Virus record (IMG/VR): IMGVR_UViG_3300023175_000231
Location: 1-21,656 of that record
Length of the DNA: 21,656 nucleotides
Reading direction: 5' to 3' (one strand)
Source of the DNA: a virus
A program made the translations under genes and the position numbers. Of the stretch, positions 1 through 6,243 are shown piece by piece. The notes under the pieces are model-generated. The model did no database searches. It saw only the letters and a list, made by a program, of their open reading frames with translations, and was not told where the DNA came from. Numbering within the stretch: the stretch's first letter is position 1; each line of letters opens with the position of its first letter.

Positions 1-110
1 TTCTTTTCGAGTTTAGATAGTTCTGCGAGATAGAATTCTAACTCCTTTTCTTTGCGGAGTTTCTGTTCGATGAAATCTGTTATCAGAATTATACGTTGTT
101 CTTCACTCAT
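1..110 (-). CDS. Small charged helical protein, 3' end outside window
   Basis: This is a partial gene reading leftward off the window edge; 36 codons are visible, starting MSEEQRIILITDFIEQKLRK and continuing with a Lys/Glu/Leu-rich stretch typical of a helix or coiled coil. It resembles small uncharacterised proteins of T4-like cyanophages; no function is known to me. The ATG at 110 is 15 nt after the stop of the upstream glycosyltransferase gene, so it is probably cotranscribed with it. No good Shine-Dalgarno sequence precedes it. A consensus sigma70 promoter (88-116) is laid over its start codon, which would initiate inside this gene and so serve genes beyond the window. Confidence 0.6.
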   Translation of the reverse strand, partial: MSEEQRIILITDFIEQKLRKEKELEFYLAELSKLEK

Positions 111-116
111 TGTCAA
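88..116 (-). promoter_or_regulatory. Consensus sigma70 promoter overlapping a start codon
   Basis: On the minus strand TTGACA (116-111) is followed by exactly 17 bases and TATAAT (93-88), both perfect matches to the sigma70 hexamers. An A-rich tract (about 120-136) lies upstream of the -35. The ATG of the small gene at 110 directly abuts the -35, so a transcript would start near 81, inside that gene, and lack its start codon. It would therefore serve genes to the left of the window. Confidence 0.55.
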
Positions 117-125
117 CTAGTTTTT

Positions 126-986
126 TTATTTTTTCTTGTAGTTTTTCTTTCTAGACTTTGCGTCTGCAGTTGCAGATACCCCAAGAGATCCGATTGCAGC
201 CATATTACCTTTAAAGATATATGTTCCTACATGGTTCAAGTTCATCCAAGGACACATCCACACTTTAATACCCGCTTCTCTTGCTTTACGACAGAAGAAG
301 TAATCTTCAGACAGATATCGTTTTGATTCTGGATCAATGATACAGTCGAAGTATGCGGTAATTTCACGTGAACCATCAAAGTTCTCAGTGCGCACATGAT
401 CAGGTTTATAACGCAGTTCAGGATATGCATCACGATACTTATCCAACACGTCACGACCAATCAACATAAATCCTGTACCCGCTTCACTTACTTCAATAGG
501 TTCGTTCAATCTGAATTCACCTTTCATGCCCTTTACAGGATTGAACACGAAGTCTGAAGTGTAGTTTTCTAAGTGGAACGGATTTTCGTCTGCACGACCT
601 TTTTGCGAAGCGACTTGCACTTTCTCCCAAGCGATAGTCTTCTTGGGATACGGACCAGTCATGATTTGATAGTTCTCAGGATCATGAACCGCAAGACCAA
701 GAAGTGCAAGTACATCCTTTGCATTAAAATGGATATCAGAATCGATAAAGATCATGTGTGTACAATCTGATCTTAGAAACTCATCCACAACATAGTTTCT
801 TGCACGTTGCACAAGACTTTCGTTGAACAGATAATAAAAACGAACATCAATACCTGCTTTTGTACAAAGCATCGCTAGATCGTTACATGATTTGGTGAAT
901 AGTCCAGAACAATTGCCACCGTACATCGGTGTTCCTACGAATAGTTTGTAACCACGTAGTTGTTCTGTGGTAATTTTGATGTCCAT
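126..986 (-). CDS. Glycosyltransferase, GT-A-like
   Basis: A 286-residue protein predicted to transfer a sugar from a nucleotide-sugar donor. The N-terminal half has a Rossmann-like beginning (KLFVGTPMYGG, residues 14-24) and the hydrophobic strand MIFIDSDIHF, where D82-S-D84 fits the metal-binding DxD motif of GT-A enzymes. The C-terminus is strongly basic (KSRKKNYKKK), perhaps for contact with nucleic acid or acidic membrane. A GGAG Shine-Dalgarno lies 8 nt before the ATG. A T4-type late promoter motif (1028-1035) precedes the gene, suggesting late expression and a role in decorating virion or cell-surface glycans. The acceptor cannot be told; modification of DNA bases is possible but not supported by anything seen. 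Confidence 0.7.
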   Translation of the reverse strand: MDIKITTEQLRGYKLFVGTPMYGGNCSGLFTKSCNDLAMLCTKAGIDVRFYYLFNESLVQRARNYVVDEFLRSDCTHMIFIDSDIHFNAKDVLALLGLAVHDPENYQIMTGPYPKKTIAWEKVQVASQKGRADENPFHLENYTSDFVFNPVKGMKGEFRLNEPIEVSEAGTGFMLIGRDVLDKYRDAYPELRYKPDHVRTENFDGSREITAYFDCIIDPESKRYLSEDYFFCRKAREAGIKVWMCPWMNLNHVGTYIFKGNMAAIGSLGVSATADAKSRKKNYKKK

Positions 987-1027
987 TCAGATCTCCATAT
1001 TAAAACAATAATTAAAAGGTTCTTCCT

Positions 1028-1035
1028 TATTTATG
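1028..1035 (-). promoter_or_regulatory. Candidate T4-type late promoter (CATAAATA)
   Basis: CATAAATA on the minus strand fits the NATAAATA pattern of late promoters in T4-like marine phages, which are read by the gp55 sigma factor. It lies 42 nt upstream of the glycosyltransferase ATG and overlaps the stop codon of the preceding gene, a normal place for such an element. A single 8-base motif could occur by chance. Confidence 0.45.
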
Positions 1036-2416
1036 CGTTATCTCGAAGGGACTCAGGAATAAGTTCTGCAGGCAAGTCAGTTTTCAATTTAAGATTATCT
1101 TTGCGTGTTTGCATTACGATATTATTAGGTTCTGCAGAACCACCATTTTTCGCCATCTTGACGTGTCCACCTTGAACAACAGTGGGATCATATAATTCTT
1201 CTGGTTTGATTTCAACACCTTCTGGTGTCTTGCCACCGTCACGATTGTAAACAATAAGCTTCGTCTCTTTTGTTGCAAGACGTTGTTCTTTCATCTCGAC
1301 AGTGTATACATCTAAAGATTGGATGTTTTCTAAAATCAAACGTTGACGAATCTGATTCATCTTCGTCTGACGTGAACGCAAAAGTTCAGAGTAAATTGCA
1401 CTACGACCATTTGAATACTCGTGAGTAGTTTTCTTATCGTCAAGAAGTTTTACATATGCTTTGTATGCATCAGTAATAAACTTTTGTGGTTCTGTAATCT
1501 TCAATGTCTTCTGACGATCTACAGAACGCCAAATAGTGAACAGATCTAGGATAAAGTTCTTGTGAAGTATGGTGGGAAACTCAGAAAACGATAACAACTC
1601 TTTCATGAACTTCTTAGTGAAAGTGGAAAACGGCGAGACAAAAGAACCATAGTCTTCATCTTCGTAAATATTACGAAGAACACCAGTCGTAATATTTGCA
1701 GTAGTTTTACCGTTCTTGAAATCATCAAGAACAAAAATAGCAAACAATCCTGCAAAGAAGTCATCAACGTCTCGGCGATTGTTGTGAGTCAATCCATTAA
1801 TGTTTGGGAATTTTGTCGCATACTTTTTACCAAAGTCACGACAAACACCTGCAACGGCAGTCAAAATTGGATTTCGACGTTCCGCCGCATTCAATGCAAC
1901 GCCACGGTTTACAACATCAAAGATAGTTGAAAGATCTCGACGAGTTGCACTTGTAAGTACTTCTACAGTGATTGTACGGCTCTCAAAGATGATACGCAAA
2001 TCAGCATCCATTGTTGAGTATGTGTTGTTTGTTTTGTCAATAACATAACGAACACCACCAAGGGAATATTCTCCATTTGGAATGGTAACTTTGTCTTTGT
2101 AGAAAAGAATCAATGTATTTGTACGGTTCCAAGAATCTAGGTTAAGATAAGTATAACCCTTGTCTTGCCAACGTGTATAGTATTCTTGATCCAGTTTATC
2201 AAATGAATTTGCAAGACAACTATCAATCTTTGCAACGACGAAAAGCGATGGCGCTTTATTTGTCAACACAGACTCAACAAACGAAGACTGATCTTTTGGT
2301 GTCCATCGGTTAGGTGATTGGATATCCATGTCAGCTGTCATTTGTTCACAAATAGTGTTTACGAATGTTCCAACACGGAATTGTTTGGTTTGACGTTCGA
2401 TGTCTGTGATAATCAT
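1031..2416 (-). CDS. DUF262 (GmrS/ParB-like) protein with degenerate HNH-like C-terminus
   Basis: A 461-residue protein. The N-terminal part carries DUF262-like landmarks: SPNRWTPKDQSSFVESVL (34-51) in place of the usual QR..W..........SIL, LNLDSWNRTNTL (91-102) in place of DGQQRLTTL, and FDVVNRGVALNAAERRN (166-182), matching the family's F..IN..G..L...E.R. The C-terminus (390-445) resembles an HNH nuclease: YNRDGG, then GGHVKMAKNGG (416-426) and NNIVMQTRKDNLK (431-443), with H418 and N431/N441 as candidate catalytic residues. The zinc-binding cysteines usual in HNH domains are absent, so nuclease activity is uncertain. Related DUF262 proteins include GmrSD-type modification-dependent restriction enzymes. 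It is a single gene with its own early promoter (2448-2476) and only a weak Shine-Dalgarno. Confidence 0.55.
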   Translation of the reverse strand: MIITDIERQTKQFRVGTFVNTICEQMTADMDIQSPNRWTPKDQSSFVESVLTNKAPSLFVVAKIDSCLANSFDKLDQEYYTRWQDKGYTYLNLDSWNRTNTLILFYKDKVTIPNGEYSLGGVRYVIDKTNNTYSTMDADLRIIFESRTITVEVLTSATRRDLSTIFDVVNRGVALNAAERRNPILTAVAGVCRDFGKKYATKFPNINGLTHNNRRDVDDFFAGLFAIFVLDDFKNGKTTANITTGVLRNIYEDEDYGSFVSPFSTFTKKFMKELLSFSEFPTILHKNFILDLFTIWRSVDRQKTLKITEPQKFITDAYKAYVKLLDDKKTTHEYSNGRSAIYSELLRSRQTKMNQIRQRLILENIQSLDVYTVEMKEQRLATKETKLIVYNRDGGKTPEGVEIKPEELYDPTVVQGGHVKMAKNGGSAEPNNIVMQTRKDNLKLKTDLPAELIPESLRDNA

Positions 2417-2447
2417 AATTTATATCTCTCTCATTGGTTACAGATAT

Positions 2448-2476
2448 AATATAATACATCTGCAACCAAATGTCAA
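2448..2476 (-). promoter_or_regulatory. Early sigma70-type promoter for the DUF262 gene
   Basis: Minus-strand TTGACA (2476-2471), 17-base spacer, TATATT (2453-2448). Runs of A and T (2484-2520) directly upstream could act as an UP element for host RNA polymerase. The transcript would begin near 2441 and reach the ATG at 2416 after about 25 nt. Confidence 0.75.
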
Positions 2477-2483
2477 GCGTTTA

Positions 2484-2511
2484 TTTGAAAAAAAATCAAA
2501 TTTTTTTCAAA
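2484..2511. repeat. Perfect A/T inverted repeat between two genes
   Basis: TTTGAAAAAAA (2484-2494) pairs perfectly with TTTTTTTCAAA (2501-2511) around a 6-base loop. It sits between the end of the HAD-like gene and the DUF262 promoter. With no G/C core and no separate U-tract, it is a poor intrinsic terminator; an UP element is the likelier role, though weak termination is possible. Confidence 0.5.
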
Positions 2512-2518
2512 AAACTTT

Positions 2519-2773
2519 TTACACTCGCCAGACCACGGTTTCTGAGTATGGAACTTCATAGTGATCTAACCACTGATGAGTGACTTCGTAATCTTTGTCT
2601 ATATCACGTCTACATTCAATAATGACTTTGTATCCTGATTTATACCATTGGATCATTTTATCAATCATCAAAACTGCAGGCTGTGCATTGTAGATACCAT
2701 ACTTGTCTTCTGGTGATCCTACCTTCCCCGCAATGCAAATAGATTCCATGTCAACTATGATTGTCGGTGTCAT
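2519..2773 (-). CDS. Short HAD-superfamily-like protein with altered catalytic motif
   Basis: An 84-residue protein resembling small HAD phosphatases. The N-terminal strand TPTIIVDMESI (2-12) aligns with the hhhDxDGT nucleophile motif, with D8 as nucleophile, but the second Asp is Glu (E10) and the following Thr is not conserved. YKVIIECRRDID (49-60) matches motif II, and HQWLDHYEVPYS (66-77) matches the T..WL...G..Y segment of capsule-biosynthesis-type HAD proteins. The Lys and the C-terminal Asp motifs are not evident, so it may be inactive or a minimal member. It overlaps the sulfotransferase-like gene by ATGA (2770-2773), implying translational coupling, and is the last gene of the long operon. 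Confidence 0.5.
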   Translation of the reverse strand: MTPTIIVDMESICIAGKVGSPEDKYGIYNAQPAVLMIDKMIQWYKSGYKVIIECRRDIDKDYEVTHQWLDHYEVPYSETVVWRV

Positions 2774-3543
2774 ACGAATAATCCTTCTACGTCAAAATCT
2801 GGAATGTCTGGTTTTCCATCTACCCAAACATATTCATGATTATATTTCTTGTAAGGTTGTGTTGCGAAGTAGTCTTCCATGCAAACTACTTCTATATTGG
2901 GTACTTGTTGTTGAATGTATGCCATTCTTTTATAATTGTTGATTAACTGATGAATAGTTTGTTGAACAAAAATTCCATGCATGTCACCTTTAACTTTGCG
3001 TTTGACAACATCTTCACGATATTCCGTCCCTACGTGCATATCAAAATGGTAATCCACTCCATGTACCAATCCATGTCTATGGTTCTTGAATCCATTTTGA
3101 CCAAACCGGCCATCACTTCTCATCCCAACCCAACTAAGGACTTGTGCTTCCCAATCACGACGATATAAGAGGTACACTTTATCACAAGATGCCACAACTT
3201 CGACATCTCTTTCGTCCAAAGTCGGATCCTCGTTTAGTTCCCAAGTTTTAACAATATGATCGGGCATCAACTTAAAACAAATTGGTTCACCAGATTGGAT
3301 ACCCTTTAGATAGTCACCAAAAAAGTCACGATCTCGTGTAAAGGTTTTAACCAATGGGTTGTCTGGTTGTTTTCGAGCAATATCTAGTTCTTCCCAATGT
3401 CCCCTGTGACCAGCATAGTCCCAAGGACGTTCGTGACTGAATAGTTCTCCCTTATACGGAAGATCAAATTCTCTCGATTTTAAAAGGGTGAATGATGTAC
3501 TTCCTGAACGGAAGTTTGTAAGAACACATACCGTATTTGTCAT
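2770..3543 (-). CDS. Sulfotransferase-like protein
   Basis: A 257-residue protein. Near the N-terminus VCVLTNFRSGSTSF (5-18) fits the 5'-phosphosulfate-binding loop of PAPS-dependent sulfotransferases (usually RSGTT/S). KVYLLYRRDWEAQVLSW (122-138) fits the 3'-phosphate-binding segment, with R129 and S137 as candidate ligands. Predicted role: transfer of sulfate from PAPS to a glycan or another acceptor. It begins with ATG after GGAGATAAA. It overlaps the HAD-like gene by 4 nt and lies 11 nt after the DruA-like gene. An APS-kinase-like gene far upstream in the same operon (12475-12909) could supply PAPS. The acceptor is unknown. Confidence 0.55.
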   Translation of the reverse strand: MTNTVCVLTNFRSGSTSFTLLKSREFDLPYKGELFSHERPWDYAGHRGHWEELDIARKQPDNPLVKTFTRDRDFFGDYLKGIQSGEPICFKLMPDHIVKTWELNEDPTLDERDVEVVASCDKVYLLYRRDWEAQVLSWVGMRSDGRFGQNGFKNHRHGLVHGVDYHFDMHVGTEYREDVVKRKVKGDMHGIFVQQTIHQLINNYKRMAYIQQQVPNIEVVCMEDYFATQPYKKYNHEYVWVDGKPDIPDFDVEGLFV

Positions 3544-3554
3544 TTTATCTCCAA

Positions 3555-4655
3555 TTATCGAATGATGTCGATATCACTGTCTGCAGTCCATATCTCTAAA
3601 TCATTGCGCAATCTATCTTCTTCTTTTAGTTTGTTGTACCGTTTAGTTGCAAGTTTACGCCACCATTCAATGACATTCTTTTGATAGAACTTATCATAGT
3701 TCTGCGCTTTAACGATTTCGTCTGTCTTACCATTGACAATATCAATATAGTTTTCGATACCATAGTTAGACACATAGTAACGTTTCTGTTCTGTCAACGA
3801 CTTTGCATCTTCGATTGTCTTTTTGAACTTATCAAGTTCCCCACCTTTGAGAGACTTCTTAATCAAACCAATGATGGCATTAGTCATCTTAAGTTTACGA
3901 CTAGATGCGCCTTCTTTGACTAACTCACCACGACCAACAATGTCCTCGACATACGCTACTAAGTCAAGGTAAGGTTTACCATGCAACATAGGAATGAAGT
4001 CGGACATAGTGTTACCTTTGTAACGCAACAACGGTTTCATACCGTCATACATCGATGCACCCTTTGTATTTCCGTACAAGGATGTAGTCTCGAACATTAC
4101 GAGATTCATTCCATATTTCTTGTTGAGTTTTTCTCTGACTTCGTGCGTACAACACAGTGCAGCGAGAAGTTTACCACCAAGATAATTGTAACCAAACGGT
4201 TGACAGGGAACGATAACGAACCCCATCATTGCAGTCTTATTGAAGTTAGTAAGATCTGGTACACCACCCAAGAGTTGATTGCGTGGTGCACAATTGATCA
4301 CAGGACTACCGAAACGCATGAACCCTACAAACTGTCCAGTCTTCTTTTCTTTGACTGCAAGTTTCAGGGCCTTGCCAGGGATGGAGACCATGTTACTATG
4401 ACTACTGATCATATTTAGACACGTGTCCCAAGTCATATTATCAAGTTCGACGACTTCTAAATCCATGTCTTCTGGGGACATAGAGAAGTCGTCGAACATA
4501 TCTGTATCAAATCCAAACCCTGGCAAGGTTTGCGGAAGTTCAGCAATCTGCGCCATCTTTTGGTCACGCATATATTGGTCAATCCTTTCGAACTGACCAA
4601 AGTAATTGTTAAAGATGTTTGCGCAGTGTAGTGCTTGTTCAGTATTAAGCTGCAT
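3555..4655 (-). CDS. DUF4338-like protein resembling Druantia DruA
   Basis: A 366-residue protein from the ATG at 4655. The middle (about 90-215) has the landmarks of DUF4338: VGFMRFGSPV (110-119), the RNQLLGG segment (125-131), MMGFVIVPCQPFGYNYLGGK (143-162), KKYGMNLVMFETTSLYG (179-195) and KGASMYDGMKPLLRYKGNT (198-216), the latter matching the family's YG..P.L.ETF..G..Y...NW...G.T. DUF4338 includes DruA of the Druantia anti-phage system; its biochemistry is not known to me. The N-terminal 60 residues are acidic and the C-terminal third is Lys-rich and helical. In-frame GTG (4658) and TTG (4661) lie just upstream; GGAG is 17 nt before the ATG and 11 nt before the TTG. It overlaps the MazG-like gene by 11 nt or more. 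The family call is by eye. Confidence 0.5.
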   Translation of the reverse strand: MQLNTEQALHCANIFNNYFGQFERIDQYMRDQKMAQIAELPQTLPGFGFDTDMFDDFSMSPEDMDLEVVELDNMTWDTCLNMISSHSNMVSIPGKALKLAVKEKKTGQFVGFMRFGSPVINCAPRNQLLGGVPDLTNFNKTAMMGFVIVPCQPFGYNYLGGKLLAALCCTHEVREKLNKKYGMNLVMFETTSLYGNTKGASMYDGMKPLLRYKGNTMSDFIPMLHGKPYLDLVAYVEDIVGRGELVKEGASSRKLKMTNAIIGLIKKSLKGGELDKFKKTIEDAKSLTEQKRYYVSNYGIENYIDIVNGKTDEIVKAQNYDKFYQKNVIEWWRKLATKRYNKLKEEDRLRNDLEIWTADSDIDIIR

Positions 4656-4911
4656 CACCAAGAGATAAGTTGCTCCATGTTTTCAATTTTTCACGTTTTG
4701 CGTCTGCACACGCTTCTACATTATTCCAACTGATAAGATCCCACTCATGTAACAGATTAAGCATACACATAACATCTCCGACTTCAGATTCCAATTTTGA
4801 ATTGTTATCATAACCAAATCGGATCATCTTCGAAACTTCAATTGCAAGTTCATTGCACTCTTCCATAAGAATGACCATCAGTTCGTCTCGTTCGTCTAAT
4901 TTAGTATTCAT
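4645..4911 (-). CDS. MazG-like nucleotide pyrophosphohydrolase, small
   Basis: An 88-residue all-alpha NTP pyrophosphohydrolase-like protein. It has the paired metal-binding motif: E17-E18-x-x-E21 (MEECNELAIEVSKMIRFGYD) and E43-x-x-D46 (ESEVGDVMCML). Such enzymes hydrolyse nucleoside triphosphates to monophosphates and pyrophosphate; phage versions have been proposed to act on dNTP pools or alarmones. AGGAG lies 9 nt before the ATG. A perfect sigma70 promoter covers the same Shine-Dalgarno and start codon. It is distinct from the MazG-like gene at 5359-5709, which has a longer C-terminus. Confidence 0.7.
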   Translation of the reverse strand: MNTKLDERDELMVILMEECNELAIEVSKMIRFGYDNNSKLESEVGDVMCMLNLLHEWDLISWNNVEACADAKREKLKTWSNLSLGDAA

Positions 4912-4938
4912 TATACCATACTCCTATGTGTTTGTCAA
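4910..4938 (-). promoter_or_regulatory. Perfect sigma70 promoter over the RBS and start of a MazG-like gene
   Basis: Minus-strand TTGACA (4938-4933), 17-base spacer, TATAAT (4915-4910). The -35 overlaps the stop of the 2OG oxygenase gene, the spacer contains the AGGAG of the MazG-like gene, and the last two bases of the -10 are the first two of its ATG. A transcript would start near 4903, inside the MazG-like gene, and so could serve the DruA-like, sulfotransferase-like and HAD-like genes. Confidence 0.55.
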
Positions 4939-5348
4939 TAGACTGTTATTGCAACACGCCTATCTGTTATACCATGAACTCCATGCCATTTATCAACTTC
5001 TAGTTCATGCCATTTTTTCGGTTTGATAACAACTTCTTTTATCTTATCACCAAACTCATCTGTGTACCACGCAGTGGAAACACGATCACCACCAGACTTC
5101 ACAATATAATTAATTGCCGTAGTTCTTCCTGTGTCTATATGGATAGGCACATTGTCTTGTAAAGTTTGGTAACAGAACTTTTTGTATTCTGGAAATAGTT
5201 TCTTCAAGAATTGTTGTAAGTCAGGTTGACAATCGTGTATTGTATACCTATCAGTATACCCACCAAAAAAGTTTTCAATCTCCAAAATTTTACCGATAGG
5301 CAAGATTAAGTTATCTGGAACTCTGGGCACATCCAACAGTCTATACAT
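4935..5348 (-). CDS. 2OG-Fe(II) oxygenase-like protein
   Basis: A 137-residue protein with the iron-binding triad of 2-oxoglutarate-dependent dioxygenases: H70-I-D72 in NVPIHIDTGRTTAINYIV, H122 in KWHGVHG, and R130 or R131 in TDRRVAITVY as the 2OG carboxylate ligand. Such enzymes hydroxylate proteins, nucleic acids or small molecules; the substrate is not evident. I chose the ATG at 5348, preceded by AAGGGTAG, over an in-frame upstream codon at 5387 that would overlap the MazG-like gene by 29 nt. Its start codon lies within a candidate promoter (5347-5375). Confidence 0.65.
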   Translation of the reverse strand: MYRLLDVPRVPDNLILPIGKILEIENFFGGYTDRYTIHDCQPDLQQFLKKLFPEYKKFCYQTLQDNVPIHIDTGRTTAINYIVKSGGDRVSTAWYTDEFGDKIKEVVIKPKKWHELEVDKWHGVHGITDRRVAITVY

Positions 5349-5375
5349 TATACTACCCTTATACAAACTTGGCAA
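5347..5375 (-). promoter_or_regulatory. Candidate sigma70 promoter over the 2OG oxygenase start
   Basis: Minus-strand TTGCCA (5375-5370), 17-base spacer, TATAAT (5352-5347). The geometry is the same as at 4910-4938: the final AT of the -10 belongs to the ATG of the next gene. The -35 differs from consensus at one base. Confidence 0.4.
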
Positions 5376-5709
5376 GGTCTGGCGCAACCCAACCTTCAGG
5401 TTTTAGGACTTTTCCGTCCTCACGTTTGCGAACCTTTCCAGTGTCTGGATCGATCTTCGCAAAATTAGTTTTCATTACTTCTTCCCACGCACCTTCTCCG
5501 TCCCATCCTGCGGCACGAATTGCGCCCATAGTAACAACAAGAATATCAACCAGTGCATCTAGTTGTTCGACCTTATCTTGATTTGATACTGCTTCTTGAA
5601 GTTCTTGATACTCTTCAGAAATCAATCCCAAGTACATTTCGTAGTTTTCAGGTGATGGTGATTGATCACACGCTGTTCCAAATGTGTCAATGTCTTTAAA
5701 TGGATTCAT
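5359..5709 (-). CDS. MazG-like nucleotide pyrophosphohydrolase
   Basis: A 116-residue MazG/all-alpha NTP-PPase-like protein. E32-E33-x-x-E36 (SEEYQELQEA) and D51-xxx-D55 (DALVDILVVTMGAI) are the predicted magnesium-binding acids. The downstream segment GAWEEVMKTNFAKID (73-87), followed by TGKVRKREDGKVLKPEGW, is typical of phage and bacterial MazG-like enzymes of this length. Predicted role: hydrolysis of (d)NTPs, or an alarmone-related activity as proposed for cyanophage MazG. AGGAAGG lies 8 nt before the ATG. It overlaps the tiny membrane-protein gene by ATGA. Confidence 0.8.
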   Translation of the reverse strand: MNPFKDIDTFGTACDQSPSPENYEMYLGLISEEYQELQEAVSNQDKVEQLDALVDILVVTMGAIRAAGWDGEGAWEEVMKTNFAKIDPDTGKVRKREDGKVLKPEGWVAPDLAKFV

Positions 5710-5825
5710 AATGGTAACCTTCCTGTATAAAGATCAATACCTAAACTGATCATACCCATAGCAAACATTGATATAATAAACACTTGTGCAATGCGCACTG
5801 CAATATAATCTCCTAAGTTATTCAT
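5706..5825 (-). CDS. 39-residue single-pass membrane protein
   Basis: A tiny gene whose product starts MNNLGDYIAVRIAQVFIISM and has one hydrophobic segment (about residues 8-30), then a short polar tail. It probably inserts in the inner membrane. The ATG at 5825 is preceded by GGGAG at good spacing and overlaps the stop of the WYL_2-like gene (TAATG); its own stop overlaps the start of the MazG-like gene (ATGA). These couplings support a real gene. Function is unknown; small phage membrane proteins can act in superinfection exclusion or lysis control, but nothing here shows that. Confidence 0.6.
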   Translation of the reverse strand: MNNLGDYIAVRIAQVFIISMFAMGMISLGIDLYTGRLPL

Positions 5826-6070
5826 TATACAACTCCCTTCAAACGATCCCATCGAAAGGAACGCCAACCATTTGCATCCACATCCCAAACAACCTGTATT
5901 TCTTCATTTGGTTTACGATTTCGATTGATTTCATCATCACTCGCAACTGGTTCTGGCAAAACCTGCGGATCTAGTGTTGCATTCATTTCACGAATTGTAC
6001 CGTCTGCTTTCTCAAAAGAGATCTTAACTACTCCCACACCCAAACGTTCTTTTAGTTCTTGTTTGTTCAT
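5825..6070 (-). CDS. WYL_2/DUF2693-like SH3-fold protein
   Basis: An 81-residue protein resembling DUF2693 (WYL_2, Sm-like SH3 beta-barrel) proteins widespread in T4-like marine phages. Landmarks are VVKISFEKADGTIREMNATL (14-33), then an acidic linker, then VVWDVDANGWRSFRWDRL (60-77). The fold suggests a small nucleic-acid or protein-binding module, with no demonstrated function known to me. AAGGA lies 7 nt before the ATG. It overlaps the DUF465-like gene by ATGA upstream and the membrane-protein gene downstream. Confidence 0.7.
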   Translation of the reverse strand: MNKQELKERLGVGVVKISFEKADGTIREMNATLDPQVLPEPVASDDEINRNRKPNEEIQVVWDVDANGWRSFRWDRLKGVV

Positions 6071-6243
6071 GATACCATCCTTTTCAAATTTTCGATTTCA
6101 TCTTTTAATTTCAACTTTTCTATCTTCGCACGTTTGATAGATTCTTCTGGTGCTTTCTCAGCTTCTAACGCTTCAACCATTGCATGTTGATGGTTGTGTT
6201 TCTGTATTAACCACAGTATCTTTTGTTCTGTCTTACTGTTCAT
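6067..6243 (-). CDS. DUF465/YdcH-like small helical protein
   Basis: A 58-residue protein starting MNSKTEQKILWLIQKHNHQH and ending in a charged helix with IEKLKLKDEIENLKR (41-55). The H...L..........LK..KLKLKDEI layout matches DUF465 (YdcH-like) two-helix hairpins; their function is unknown. GGAGGA precedes the ATG by 9 nt, inside the end of the polymerase gene. It overlaps both neighbours by 4 nt (6240-6243 and 6067-6070), so it is translationally coupled to gp43. Confidence 0.7.
   Translation of the reverse strand: MNSKTEQKILWLIQKHNHQHAMVEALEAEKAPEESIKRAKIEKLKLKDEIENLKRMVS

Noticed and set aside
2417-2424. TATAAATT just before the DUF262 start as a late promoter
   Set aside because: It ends next to the ATG, so transcription would start inside the gene; the last base also departs from NATAAATA.
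3981-4418. Plus-strand open frame of 145 codons
   Set aside because: It lies wholly opposite the DruA-like gene, has no Shine-Dalgarno or promoter, and its Cys/His/Thr-rich translation looks like antisense of coding DNA.
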